Part shown: positions 10,388 through 20,164 of the stretch, in pieces
Numbering within the stretch: the stretch's first letter is position 1
Layout of the letters: every line of letters starts with the position of its first letter
Assembly (NCBI GenBank): GCA_016704895.1
Contig: JADIZG010000011.1
Span: forward strand, 1-64,000
Direction of reading: 5' to 3'
DNA from: Betaproteobacteria bacterium
GTDB lineage: Bacteria > Pseudomonadota > Gammaproteobacteria > Burkholderiales > Casimicrobiaceae
DNA length: 64,000 nt
The notes under the pieces: model-generated
What the model saw: only the letters and a program-made list of their open reading frames with translations
Told to the model about the DNA's origin: nothing
Databases searched by the model: none
Position numbers and translations under genes: made by a program

Positions 10388-11005
10388 ATGGCCCGCGTCC
10401 CGACCCGTACCCACCCCGTCCGCTCCGGCATCGTCGGCGCGATCACCCTCGCGCTGACCGCGGGCGCGCTGGCGCAGCAGCCCGGCGGGAGCCAGGTCTA
10501 CCGCTACGAGGACGCGCAGGGCCGCGTCGTCTACTCGGACCGCCCGCCGCCCGCGGACGCGAAGAAGTCGGAGTCCAAGCGCGTCAGTGCGAACTTCGTC
10601 GAGACCGACACGACGCCGCTCGCCACGCAGCAGGCGACCGATCGCTTCCCGGTGACGCTCTACACGTTCGCGTGCGGCGACGTCTGCCAGAGCGCCGAGG
10701 CGCTGCTCAATCGCCGCGGCGTCCCGTTCACCTCGGTCAACGTCGAGGAACCGGCGAACGCCGCGCGCCTGCAGGCGCTGACCGGCGAGATGACCGCGCC
10801 GGTGCTGCAGGTCGGCGACAAGCTCGTCGCCAAGGGTTACAACGAGGCGCGCTGGACGACGATGCTCGACGAGGCCGGCTACCCCAAGGCGCCCGCGCCG
10901 CGGCGGACGGCGGCCGGCGGGCCGCGCGCTCCGGAGCAGCCGCCCCGCGCCGAGGCGCAGACCGCGACGCCTGCGCCCAAGGGCGGCGGCTACCCGGCCC
11001 AGTAG
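10388..11005 (+). CDS. Secreted DUF4124/glutaredoxin-like protein
   Basis: 205 aa. Signal peptide (GAITLALTAGALAQ), then a DUF4124-type beta module (QVYRYEDAQGRVVYSDRPPP, residues about 32-51), then a glutaredoxin-like domain (VTLYTFACGDVCQSAEALL ... EMTAPVLQVGDKLVAKGYN). The possible redox site is CGDVC, a CxxxC rather than the usual CxxC, so redox activity is uncertain. The tail is Pro/Ala-rich and low-complexity. This domain pair is common in betaproteobacteria and of unknown role. The gene ends 1 base before a cluster of palindromic repeats. Confidence 0.85.
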   Translation: MARVPTRTHPVRSGIVGAITLALTAGALAQQPGGSQVYRYEDAQGRVVYSDRPPPADAKKSESKRVSANFVETDTTPLATQQATDRFPVTLYTFACGDVCQSAEALLNRRGVPFTSVNVEEPANAARLQALTGEMTAPVLQVGDKLVAKGYNEARWTTMLDEAGYPKAPAPRRTAAGGPRAPEQPPRAEAQTATPAPKGGGYPAQ

Positions 11006-11150
11006 GTCGGCCGTCAGGCCGACAGGCTCCCGCCTCCTGTGGGTGGGTCGGCCTTCAGGCCGACGAGGTTCCGTTCCAGGAGACGCGTCGGGCTTGAGCC
11101 CGACCCACGAACCCCGCGCCCCCACCCCGTCGGCCTGAAGGCCGACCCAC
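11006..11150. repeat. Cluster of four REP-like palindromes (GTCGG-family)
   Basis: Four imperfect copies at 11006-11023, 11047-11064, 11087-11108 and 11129-11150, all variants of GTCGGGCTTCAGCCCGAC, two with a CCAC extension. Each can fold into a hairpin. They fill the gap between convergent genes. More copies occur near 34934, 36743, 44181 and 49158. They probably act as transcript ends or are mobile REP-type units. Confidence 0.85.
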
Positions 11151-11165
11151 TGCCTCGAGCGCCGA

Positions 11166-11984
11166 TCAGCGCGCCGGCCGCCCACCCTTCGGATAGTCCT
11201 TCGCGCCGCCCGCGAACGCAGGCCTCGGCGCACCCGTCATGAACGCCGCGAGATCCCACGCGTCCTGCTCGTCGAGCGAGCCGCCGCGTCCCAGCGGCAT
11301 CTTGGTCCGGACGAACGCCGCCGCAACGGACGCGCGCGCCATGCCCGCGCCGTCGCTGAACGATTGCGGCCCCCACAGCGGCGGCATCACGTAGCTCCCG
11401 TCGGCCGCCTTCAGCCCGGCGCCGTCCTGCCCGTGGCAGGACGCGCAGCGCTGCGCGTAGAGCTGCGCGCCGCGTCCCGCGTCGGGCGCGCGTGCGGGCG
11501 CGGCGATCGCCGCGAATCCGCGCCCCTCGACGCCCGCGCCGGTGGGCACGCCGGTCGACAGCCACGCGATGTACGCGAGGATCGCGCGCATCGGATCGCC
11601 GTCGACCGCGATCGGCTGGCCGTTCATCGAGCGCGCGAAGCAGTCGTTGATCCGGTCGGCGAGCGTCTCGACGCGGCCGCTCCGCGCGAAGTACTCGGGG
11701 AAGACGCCCCACAGGCCGACGAACGGCGCGGCATTCGCCACCGTGCCGCCGTTCAGGTGGCACGAGGCGCAGTTGAGCGCGTTGCCCACGTTGTCCGGCA
11801 ACGCCGCCTTCGTCGCGTTGACGATCGACAGCCCCTGCCGGACCGCCTCGCCCAGCGGTCCGTCGGGCATCGTCTGAGGCGCTGGGACGACCAGCGGAAC
11901 GGCGCGCGGCGCCGGGTCCGCCGCATGGGCAGAGGGCATGAGGCCCACCATCAGCAGGATGCCGATCCACGCTCCGCGCTTCAT
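11166..11984 (-). CDS. Diheme c-type cytochrome, TsdA-like (thiosulfate dehydrogenase candidate)
   Basis: 272 aa. Signal peptide of about 21 residues ending in AHA, so periplasmic. Two CASCH haem-binding motifs, at residues 72-76 and near 189. The segment after the first (FVGLWGVFPEYFARSGRVET ... RINDCFARSMNG) is the pattern of the TsdA family, which oxidises thiosulfate to tetrathionate. Cys115 in NDCF sits 39 residues after the haem-1 His and could be the unusual axial Cys ligand known in TsdA. Family assignment is by eye; a generic diheme electron carrier is the alternative. Convergent with the gene before it and divergent from xthA. Confidence 0.72.
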   Translation of the reverse strand: MKRGAWIGILLMVGLMPSAHAADPAPRAVPLVVPAPQTMPDGPLGEAVRQGLSIVNATKAALPDNVGNALNCASCHLNGGTVANAAPFVGLWGVFPEYFARSGRVETLADRINDCFARSMNGQPIAVDGDPMRAILAYIAWLSTGVPTGAGVEGRGFAAIAAPARAPDAGRGAQLYAQRCASCHGQDGAGLKAADGSYVMPPLWGPQSFSDGAGMARASVAAAFVRTKMPLGRGGSLDEQDAWDLAAFMTGAPRPAFAGGAKDYPKGGRPAR

Positions 11985-12059
11985 GCCGCACGCTCCCCGC
12001 TCGTTGTCGCGTCTCGCGGGCGATTCTAACCCGCGGTCAGCGTGCAGCGCGGCAACCGG

Positions 12060-12102
12060 GCAGTGCGCCGGCGCTCACGCAGCGCACTGCTGACGGTATC
12101 CT
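12060..12102. promoter_or_regulatory. Inverted repeat and -10-like element upstream of xthA
   Basis: A perfect 9-base inverted repeat, GCAGTGCGC (12060-12068) and GCGCACTGC (12082-12090), with a 13-base loop, lies just before TATCCT (12097-12102), a plausible -10 for xthA (ATG 12131). It may be an operator or a hairpin. On the opposite strand TTAGAAT (12022-12028) could be the -10 of the cytochrome gene. Confidence 0.35.
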
Positions 12103-12130
12103 GTCGCCTTCGCCGGCGCAGGGCCCTCCG

Positions 12131-12907
12131 ATGAAGCTCGCCACCTGGAACGTCAATTCGCTGAACGTCCGCCTGCCGCGCCTGATCGCGTGGCTCGCCG
12201 CGCACGGCCCCGACGTCGTCTGCCTGCAGGAAACCAAGCAGGAGGACGCGAAGTTCCCGATGAAGGAGATCGAGGCGGCCGGCTACGCGGCGCACGTCTA
12301 CGGCCAGAAGACCTACAACGGCGTCGCGATCCTCGTGCGCGCGGGGCTCGCGTCGGCCGACGTCGTGACCGGCCTGCCCGGCTTCGCCGACGAGCAGAAG
12401 CGCGTGATCGCCGCGACGGTCGACGGCGTGCGCGTCGTGTGCGCGTACGTGCCGAACGGGCAGTCGGTCGATTCCGACAAGTATCAGTACAAGCTTCGCT
12501 GGTGCGCCGCCGCGACCGCGTTCCTGAAGGACGCGCTCGCGCACCACCGCGACCTCGCGTTCGCCGGCGACATGAACATCGCGCCCGAGCCGCGCGACGT
12601 GCACGACCCGGCGCTGTGGGAGGGCCAGGTGCTGTTCTCGCCACCCGAGCGCGACGTGTTCGCGGGCTGGATCGGGCTCGGGCTGAAGGACAGCTTCCGG
12701 CTGTTCGAGCAGCCGCCTAAGACGTACTCGTGGTGGGACTACCGCCAGCTCGGGTTCCCGAAGAACCACGGGCTGCGCATCGACCACATCCTCGTCTCCG
12801 GGCACCTTGCGCAGCGATGCACGTCGTGCACGATCGACCGCAACGAGCGCAAGGGGGAGAAGCCGTCCGACCATGCACCGGTGATCGCCGAGTTCGGCGA
12901 GCGATGA
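12131..12907 (+). CDS. xthA: Exodeoxyribonuclease III
   Basis: 258 aa, the normal length of ExoIII/XthA, a Mg-dependent AP endonuclease and 3'-5' exonuclease in base-excision repair. It starts with the canonical KLATWNVNSLNVRLPRL and includes CLQETKQ (metal-binding Glu), YNGVAILVR, FAGDMNIAPEPRDVHDP (Asp/Asn pair) and the C-terminal GLRIDHILVS and SDHAPVIAEF (catalytic His). The next gene starts 13 bases after its stop. Confidence 0.96.
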   Translation: MKLATWNVNSLNVRLPRLIAWLAAHGPDVVCLQETKQEDAKFPMKEIEAAGYAAHVYGQKTYNGVAILVRAGLASADVVTGLPGFADEQKRVIAATVDGVRVVCAYVPNGQSVDSDKYQYKLRWCAAATAFLKDALAHHRDLAFAGDMNIAPEPRDVHDPALWEGQVLFSPPERDVFAGWIGLGLKDSFRLFEQPPKTYSWWDYRQLGFPKNHGLRIDHILVSGHLAQRCTSCTIDRNERKGEKPSDHAPVIAEFGER

Positions 12908-12920
12908 CCGGGTCCGCGAC

Positions 12921-14717
12921 GTGACCGCTGTGCGACTCCCGTCGAGCGCGATGTTCGGCGCCCTCGCCGGCGTCGTGCTGTTCTTCCTCGTCTTCGATCC
13001 GCGCCTGGTCGATCCGGGCTACTGGATCTGGCTGATGGAGGGCGATCCGGCCACGCAGTACCTGGGCTGGCGCTTCTTCCGCGCGGAGCCCTGGCACTGG
13101 CCACCCGGGATGATCCGGGGCTACGGCCTCGAGGTGGGCAGCGCGATCGTGTTCACCGACTCGATTCCGATCGCGGCGTTTGCGGCGAAGCTTCTCTCGC
13201 CGTTCCTGGAAGAGCCGTTCCAGTACTTCGGCATGTGGGCGCTCCTGTGCTTCGCGCTGCAGGGATTCTTCGGCGGCCTGCTCGCCGCGCTCGCCTCGGA
13301 GCGCCCGGTCGAGCGCTACGCGATCACGCTGCTGTTCGTCGCGAGCCTGCCGGTGATGGACCGCGCGATCGGCCACTTCGCGCTGATGTCGCACTGGCTC
13401 GTACTCTGGGGGCTGTGGCTCGCGCTGCGGCCGAACCGCGAGCTGTCGACCGGGCAGTGGGTCGCGGCCACGTGCATCGCGTCGCTCGTGCACGCGTACC
13501 TGCTCTACATCGTGCTCGCGCTCTGGGTCGCCGACGTGCTGCGGCGCCGGCACTTCGATCCGCAGCCCCGTCCGTCGCTTGGCGACTGGGTCCGGCACGT
13601 GGTCGTCGTTTCGATGGCGCTCGTCGCGACGATGGCGCTCGCCGGCTACTTCCTGCTGCCCGCGCACGCGGTCACCGGTGGCGCGCAGTACTACGGCAAG
13701 TACGCGACGAACCTCAACGCGTTCTGGAACCCCGGATGGGGCTCGCGCTTCCTGCCGGGCCTGGCGGTGATGAAGGGGGCCGAGCTCGAGGGCCACGCGT
13801 ACCTCGGGCTCGGCATGCTGGTGCTGCTGCCGATCGCGCTGCTCACGCTGATCGCGCCGGGCTCGGCGCGGCCGAACGTGAAGCCCTACGTGCCGCTGAT
13901 CGCGGTCGGCTTCCTGCTGTGGATGCTCGCGGTGTCACACCTGGTGGCATGGGGCGACCGCGTCGTGCTCGAGATCCCGATCCGCGGCAAGCTGCTCGAC
14001 ACGATCGCGACGTTGCGCGCGTCGGGCCGGCTCGCCTGGGTCGCGCTGTACGGGCTCTGGTTCGCTGCGGTGGCGATCGTCGCGACCCGATTCAAGCCGC
14101 GCGTCGCAACCGCCCTGATCGTCGGCGCGGTCGCGCTGCAGTTCGCGGACATCTCGCCGCGCTACGTCTCGATGCGCGACTACTTCGCCGACCGCTTCAT
14201 CGCGACCCCGCGAAACGCGCGAGCCCGCTCGTCTCGCCGTTCTGGCCGGAGGCCGCGAAGCACTACCGGACGATTCGCATGGCGCCGGTCGCGAACATGG
14301 CGCGCGGCTGGGAGTGGCTCTCGCTCTACGCGGTCGACCACGGCATGGCGATCAACACCGGTCAGTTCGCGCGGCTGTCGTTCCCCGCGCGTCGACGCGG
14401 CGAACGGCGTGATCACGAGGACGCTGAAGGACGGGCCGCTCGATCCGACGACGCTCTACCTGCTGTGGTCGCGCGACGCGAAGCTCGACTGGGCGATCGG
14501 GCCCGACGACGGCGTGGGCGTGTTCGACGGCTACTTCGTCGTCGCGCCGGGCTGGTTCGCGCAGCCGCGCGGGTCGATCGCGCCGGAGTACCTCGTGCGC
14601 GGGCCAAGCGCGGTATCGCCGGGGGGGGGGGGGGGGTCAGGGGTCAGAGCTGTGGGCTCGCCCCAAGCGGGGGTCAGGAGCGGGCAGGCGCATTGCCCCT
14701 CAGCAACTCCGCCGTGA
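12921..14717 (+). CDS. DUF6311-type polytopic membrane protein (two compensating frameshifts)
   Basis: A large membrane protein starting at GTG. Many hydrophobic helices span residues about 10-430 (for example ALAGVVLFFLVFDP, YAITLLFVASLPVMD, VVVSMALVATMALAGYFLL), with extracytoplasmic loops such as FWNPGWGSRFLPG. This matches DUF6311, a family of uncharacterised, possibly glycosyltransferase-like membrane proteins. The sequence leaves the main frame near 14215, continues in another (FWPEAAKHYRTIRMAPVANM), and returns near 14390 (ITRTLKDGPLDPTTLYLLW). Past about 14610 it runs into a G16 homopolymer and the final residues are unreliable. Confidence 0.75.
   Translation: MTAVRLPSSAMFGALAGVVLFFLVFDPRLVDPGYWIWLMEGDPATQYLGWRFFRAEPWHWPPGMIRGYGLEVGSAIVFTDSIPIAAFAAKLLSPFLEEPFQYFGMWALLCFALQGFFGGLLAALASERPVERYAITLLFVASLPVMDRAIGHFALMSHWLVLWGLWLALRPNRELSTGQWVAATCIASLVHAYLLYIVLALWVADVLRRRHFDPQPRPSLGDWVRHVVVVSMALVATMALAGYFLLPAHAVTGGAQYYGKYATNLNAFWNPGWGSRFLPGLAVMKGAELEGHAYLGLGMLVLLPIALLTLIAPGSARPNVKPYVPLIAVGFLLWMLAVSHLVAWGDRVVLEIPIRGKLLDTIATLRASGRLAWVALYGLWFAAVAIVATRFKPRVATALIVGAVALQFADISPRYVSMRDYFADRFIATPRNARARSSRRSGRRPRSTTGRFAWRRSRTWRAAGSGSRSTRSTTAWRSTPVSSRGCRSPRVDAANGVITRTLKDGPLDPTTLYLLWSRDAKLDWAIGPDDGVGVFDGYFVVAPGWFAQPRGSIAPEYLVRGPSAVSPGGGGGSGVRAVGSPQAGVRSGQAHCPSATPP
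14621..14636. repeat. G16 homopolymer
   Basis: Sixteen consecutive G bases at the 3' end of the DUF6311 gene. The run shifts the C-terminal frame and is prone to slippage or miscounting. It opens a 300-bp low-information, G-rich gap that has AT-rich bases only at its far end (14917-14940). Confidence 0.9.
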
Positions 14718-14762
14718 TGCCTCGGGCATCCATGCAGGTGCCGCAGACGCCGACGTCGCCGC
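14674..14762 (-). pseudogene. Remnant of a DsrE-family protein C-terminus
   Basis: On the minus strand a short frame reads GDVGVCGTCMDARGITAELL and then a stop. CGTCMDARG is the typical active-cysteine region of small DsrE/DsrF-like sulfur-relay proteins. No start or N-terminal domain is recognisable upstream, where the frame is Pro/Arg low-complexity. Interpreted as a decayed or badly sequenced fragment in the gap between the DUF6311 gene and ntrC; the rest of this gap (14763-15023) holds nothing I can identify. Confidence 0.4.
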
Positions 14763-15023
14763 CGGGAGGCAGGGGCCCGGGACCTTGGGCGCGAGGTCGG
14801 GGCGGCGGGAGCGGGGCCGGTCGTTCAGGTGAGGTGGGGTGGGGGCCGCGGGGTCGGCCGTAAGACTCGCCGATGGGGGCGGACTCGGTTGGTGCCCGGG
14901 CGCAGGAGGCCGCTTTAATCAATTATTCTATCATTGAATTGCCCCATGTCCCCCCCAATCCCAGCACGGGTCTACGCCGCACTCGCCCCTGGCCGGGCTT
15001 TCCAGCCCCTTGACCCCAAGCGA

Positions 15024-16499
<1,476 letters not shown>

Positions 16500-16507
16500 T
16501 CCTCGTT

Positions 16508-17599
16508 TCAGCGGCTGCCGCGCGGCGGGTCGATCGGCAGCAGGATGGTGAACACGGTTCGTCCGGGCCGGCTCTCGCAGTCGATCGTGCCGCCGTGCTG
16601 CGCGACGAACGTCTGCGCGATCGTGAGCCCCAGCCCGCTGCCGCCGTCGCGGCCGGAGACGAGCGGGAAGAAGATCTTCTCGCGCAGCTCGTCGGGCACG
16701 CCGGGGCCGTTGTCCTCGACCGCGATCGCCACGGCGAGCCGGTGGAACTTCTTCGCGAGCATCGCGTTGCGCGCGACGCGCGTCGACAGGACGATGCGCG
16801 GGTCCGCCGTCGTCCCGGCGAGCGCCTGCGCCGCGTTGCGCACGACGTTGAGCGTCGCCTGCGTCAGCTGCTCGGGATCGGCGTCGATCTCGGGCAGCGA
16901 GATGTCGAAGTCGCAGGCGATCGGGATCTGCGGGAACTCGGCCTGCACGACGCCCTTCACGCGCACCAGCACCTCGTGCACGTTGAGCGGGCGGTACTGC
17001 GGGAGCCGGTGAGGCGTCAGCAGCCGGTTGACGAGCGACTGCAGGCGGTCGGACTCGCCGATGATCACCTGCGTGTACTCGATGAGCTGCGGATCGTCGA
17101 GCTCGCGCTCGAGCAGCTGCGCGGCGCCGCGGATGCCGCCCAGCGGATTCTTGATCTCGTGCGCGAGGCTGCGGATCAGCTCGCGGTTCGCCTGCTGCTG
17201 CTCGTTCAGCCGCTGCTCGCGCGCCATCTTGAGCTGCTGGTCGATGTGGCGGAACTCGAGCAGCACGCCGCCTTCGCCGTCGTCGAACGGCGTCGCCGTG
17301 CAGCTCAAGTGCAGCCGCGGCTTGCCGCCGGCGCCGAGCTCGATCTCCTGCTCGGTGTACGACGCGCCCGTCGCGACCGCCTTGGCGACCGCCGCCTCGA
17401 GCGCGGGGCACGCGCCGAAGAGCTGCGCGGGGCGGTGCCTGACGAACTTCTTGCGCGAAAGCTCGAACAGGTTCTCGGCCGACGGGTTCGCCCATTGCAC
17501 GCGTCCGTCGCGCGCGAGCAGCAGCACGGCCGTCGCGAGCAGCTCCAGCCCCGCGCACGATGCCGGGACGGCGGGTTCGAGGAACGGGATCCTGATCAC
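16508..17599 (-). CDS. ntrB: Nitrogen regulation sensor histidine kinase NtrB
   Basis: 363 aa with a GTG start and no membrane segments, as expected for this cytoplasmic kinase/phosphatase. An N-terminal PAS domain (LLATAVLLLARDGRVQWANP), then the H-box with phospho-acceptor His147 (RSLAHEIKNPLGGIRGAAQL), an N-box (VVRNAAQAL) and G-boxes (VEDNGPGVPDELREKIFFPL, GGSGLGLTIAQ). Its state is set by PII protein, coupling glutamine level to NtrC. The order glnA - small gene - ntrB - ntrC places sensor and regulator with their main target. Confidence 0.95.
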   Translation of the reverse strand: MIRIPFLEPAVPASCAGLELLATAVLLLARDGRVQWANPSAENLFELSRKKFVRHRPAQLFGACPALEAAVAKAVATGASYTEQEIELGAGGKPRLHLSCTATPFDDGEGGVLLEFRHIDQQLKMAREQRLNEQQQANRELIRSLAHEIKNPLGGIRGAAQLLERELDDPQLIEYTQVIIGESDRLQSLVNRLLTPHRLPQYRPLNVHEVLVRVKGVVQAEFPQIPIACDFDISLPEIDADPEQLTQATLNVVRNAAQALAGTTADPRIVLSTRVARNAMLAKKFHRLAVAIAVEDNGPGVPDELREKIFFPLVSGRDGGSGLGLTIAQTFVAQHGGTIDCESRPGRTVFTILLPIDPPRGSR

Positions 17600-17687
17600 G
17601 GGGGGCTCGCTCGCGCGGCGCGCGCGATGCGCCTCGCCGTCTCACCGTGATTTAGCAATAACCGCGCCGGGGTGGCAAGGGCGTGCG

Positions 17688-18227
17688 CTAGCGCGCGCCG
17701 AGCTCCCGCTTCAGCGCGTCGACGTTGCGCTCGTGAAGCTGCACCGCCTGGCGCAGGCGCGCGATGCGATCCGCGTACTTCTGCGCGTTCGCCTTCTCTT
17801 CGGGCAGCGGCGGCGGCGAGCCGTCGCCCCAGGCGGCCTTCGCCTCGGCGAGCAGCTTCTCCTCGTTCGCGAGCTCGTCCTGCAGCACCTTGCGGCGCAG
17901 GTCGTCGCGCGACTTCTGCGTGCCCGCGTCGATCTTCGGGAAGCTCGCCGGCGACGGCGACGTCGCCGGGCGTGCAGCAGGCGACGGCCTGGCCGCGGGC
18001 GCGCTTTCCGCCGTCCCGTCCGGCACGTTGAAGTACGACATGTTCCCGCTCCCCGCGGTGCACTTGTACATGTCGCTGCCCGAGAGGCGCACCGGCTTGT
18101 CGGTGCAGCCCTCCTCCCTGGCCTTCTGCGCGAGCGTCACGGCAAGCGCCCCCGTCGCCACGCACCCCAGCAGGGCGGCGACGCACCAACGGAAGGCACG
18201 GCGTGATCGGTTCGATGGGGAGGTCAT
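17688..18227 (-). CDS. Secreted DUF4124-like protein with coiled coil
   Basis: 179 aa. N-terminal signal peptide (FRWCVAALLGCVATGALA), then a short Cys-containing module (EEGCTDKPVRLSGSDMYKCT), a Pro/Ala linker and a C-terminal, probably coiled-coil, helix rich in Lys/Glu/Arg (LQDELANEEKLLAEAKAAW; IARLRQAVQLHERNVDALKR). A gene of this kind lies between glnA and ntrB in several betaproteobacteria; its role is unknown. The intact frame and matching codon use support a real gene. Confidence 0.8.
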   Translation of the reverse strand: MTSPSNRSRRAFRWCVAALLGCVATGALAVTLAQKAREEGCTDKPVRLSGSDMYKCTAGSGNMSYFNVPDGTAESAPAARPSPAARPATSPSPASFPKIDAGTQKSRDDLRRKVLQDELANEEKLLAEAKAAWGDGSPPPLPEEKANAQKYADRIARLRQAVQLHERNVDALKRELGAR

Positions 18228-18259
18228 TGCGTCGCAGTGTATCGGACTGGCGCCGGACG

Positions 18260-18288
18260 AAGAAAGGGGCGGACCGCCGGCCCGCCCC
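18260..18288 (-). terminator. Rho-independent terminator downstream of glnA
   Basis: On the minus strand GGGGCGG, a 9-base loop and CCGCCCC form a 7-bp GC stem followed by TTTCTT. It begins about 38 bases after the glnA stop and separates glnA from the downstream DUF4124-like gene and ntrBC. Confidence 0.7.
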
Positions 18289-18326
18289 CGTCGTCATTCC
18301 GACAACGCCCGCGACGCGGCTGCGGT

Positions 18327-19739
18327 TTACAGCGAGTAGTACATGTCGTACTCGACCGGGTGCGTGGTCATCCGGAAGCGGGTGACCTCCTCCATCTTGA
18401 GTTCGATGTAGGCGTCGATCATGTCGTTGGTGAACACGCCCCCTTTCGTGAGGAACGCGCGGTCCTTGTCGAGATGGTCGAGCGCCTCGTCGAGCGACGC
18501 GCACGGGTGCGGAACCTTGGCGGCCTCCTCCGGCGCGAGGTCGTACAGGTTCTTGTCCATCGGGTCGCCCGGGTGGATCTTGTTCTGCACGCCGTCGAGG
18601 CCCGCCATCAGCATCGCGGAGAACGCGAGGTAGGGGTTCGCCGTCGGATCCGGGAAGCGCACCTCGATGCGACGCCCCTTCGGGTTCGACACGTAGGGCA
18701 CGCGGATCGCGGCCGAGCGGTTGCGCGCCGAGTACGCGAGGTTGATCGGCGCCTCGAAGCCGGGGACGAGTCGCTTGTACGAGTTCGTGCCGGGGTTCGT
18801 GATCGCGTTCAGCGCCTTCGCGTGCTTGATGATGCCGCCGATGTAGTAGAGCGCGAACTCGGACAGCCCCGCGTAGGCGTCGCCGGCGAACAGGTTCTTT
18901 CCGCCCTTCCACACCGACTGGTGGCAGTGCATGCCCGAGCCGTTGTCGCCGACGATCGGCTTCGGCATGAACGTCGCGGTCTTGCCGTACGCGTGCGCCG
19001 TGTTGTGGACGGCGTACTTCAGCACCTGCAGCCAGTCGGCGCGCTGGACGAGCGGCGCGAAGCGCGTGCCGATCTCGCACTGGCCGGCGTTCGCGACCTC
19101 GTGGTGGTGCACCTCGACCGGGACGCCCATCTGCTCGAGCGCGAGGCACATCGCGGAACGGATGTCCTGCAGCGAGTCGACCGGGGGCACGGGGAAGTAC
19201 CCGCCCTTGACGGTCGGACGGTGACCCATGTTGCCGCCCTCGAACTTGTCGCCGGTCGACCACGCGGCTTCCGACGAGAACACCTTGCAGTAGCTGCCCG
19301 ACATGTCGACCGACCACTCGACCGAGTCGAAGACGAAGAACTCGGGCTCGGGCCCGAAGTAGCAGACCTCGCCGATGCCGGTCGACTTGAGGTAGGCCTC
19401 GGCGCGCTTCGCGAGCGAGCGCGGATCGCGCTCGTAGCCCTTGCCGTCGGACGGCTCGACCACGTCGCAGGAGATGTTGAGCGTCGTCTCGTCCATGAAC
19501 GGATCGATGTACGCGGTCGTCGGGTCCGGCATCAGCAGCATGTCCGAGGCCTCGATGCCCTTCCATCCGGCGATCGACGAGCCGTCGAACGCGTGGCCGT
19601 CCTCGAACTTCTCGTTGTCGAACATCTTCGACGGCACCGAGACGTGCTGCTCCTTGCCGCGCGTGTCGGTGAAGCGGAGGTCGACGAACTTCACCTCCTT
19701 TTCGTGGATCATCTTGAGGACGTCGGCGGCAGTGGCCAT
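18327..19739 (-). CDS. glnA: Glutamine synthetase type I
   Basis: 470 aa, the standard length of adenylylation-controlled GSI-beta. It makes glutamine from glutamate, ammonia and ATP as a dodecamer. Visible motifs: GHAFDGSSIAGWKGIE near the N-terminus, the metal site FGPEPEFFVFD, the ATP-site loop MPKPIVGDNGSGMHCHQS, and the adenylylation loop with Tyr399 (KNLYDLAPEEAAKVP). The start is supported by AGGAGA 6 bases upstream. The promoter region carries a sigma-54 element and an NtrC-like site. Confidence 0.98.
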   Translation of the reverse strand: MATAADVLKMIHEKEVKFVDLRFTDTRGKEQHVSVPSKMFDNEKFEDGHAFDGSSIAGWKGIEASDMLLMPDPTTAYIDPFMDETTLNISCDVVEPSDGKGYERDPRSLAKRAEAYLKSTGIGEVCYFGPEPEFFVFDSVEWSVDMSGSYCKVFSSEAAWSTGDKFEGGNMGHRPTVKGGYFPVPPVDSLQDIRSAMCLALEQMGVPVEVHHHEVANAGQCEIGTRFAPLVQRADWLQVLKYAVHNTAHAYGKTATFMPKPIVGDNGSGMHCHQSVWKGGKNLFAGDAYAGLSEFALYYIGGIIKHAKALNAITNPGTNSYKRLVPGFEAPINLAYSARNRSAAIRVPYVSNPKGRRIEVRFPDPTANPYLAFSAMLMAGLDGVQNKIHPGDPMDKNLYDLAPEEAAKVPHPCASLDEALDHLDKDRAFLTKGGVFTNDMIDAYIELKMEEVTRFRMTTHPVEYDMYYSL

Positions 19740-19812
19740 GCAATTCTCCTGTGGGGGCTGGGTGGATCCGAATCGGATTTCGTTGCGTTGCGGAATCGCC
19801 GAGGGACGATTT

Positions 19813-19828
19813 AGCGATAACTATGCCA
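19813..19828 (-). promoter_or_regulatory. Sigma-54 (-24/-12) promoter of glnA
   Basis: On the minus strand the bases read TGGCATAGTTATCGCT, matching the consensus TGGCAY-R-N4-TTGCW with correct GG-to-GC spacing; only the second T of the -12 TTGC is replaced by C. Transcription would start about 62 bases before the glnA ATG. Confidence 0.65.
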
Positions 19829-19931
19829 TGGGCGCGCGGCTCCCAAGCGCCTGAACCGACGCCATTTTTCGAGCACCGGGGCTCCCGGAGACCCATCGCC
19901 GCCCCAATTTCGTGCAACCGAGCCGTTAATG

Positions 19932-19948
19932 TGCACCAATACGGCGCC
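19932..19948. promoter_or_regulatory. Candidate NtrC enhancer site upstream of glnA
   Basis: TGCACCAATACGGCGCC compares with the 17-bp NtrC dyad TGCACCA-N3-TGGTGCA: one half-site is perfect and the other matches at 4 of 7 positions. It lies about 120 bases upstream of the -12 element, a normal enhancer distance. The remainder of this 425-bp gap (to 20164) shows no convincing gene. Confidence 0.5.
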
Positions 19949-20164
19949 TACAATCAAGTCAAAGGCCCGGTCTGGTCTTGCGATGCAGCAATCCGGCTTC
20001 AACGCGTTCATGCGGGCGTCCGGTCCGCGACGTTGCAAGGGTGGTGGTGCGTGCAACACGATGATTACCAATGTCCTTTCGCATCGACTTTCGCGGCGCC
20101 GCGAGCCGTCGGGCGCGCGGCCTCGCCGTCGACGCACCTCTCTGGTGCGATGCCCCGGAATCGC

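Noticed and set aside
11006..11150. CRISPR array
   Set aside because: Palindromic units are short, unevenly spaced and variable, with no constant spacers and no cas genes nearby.
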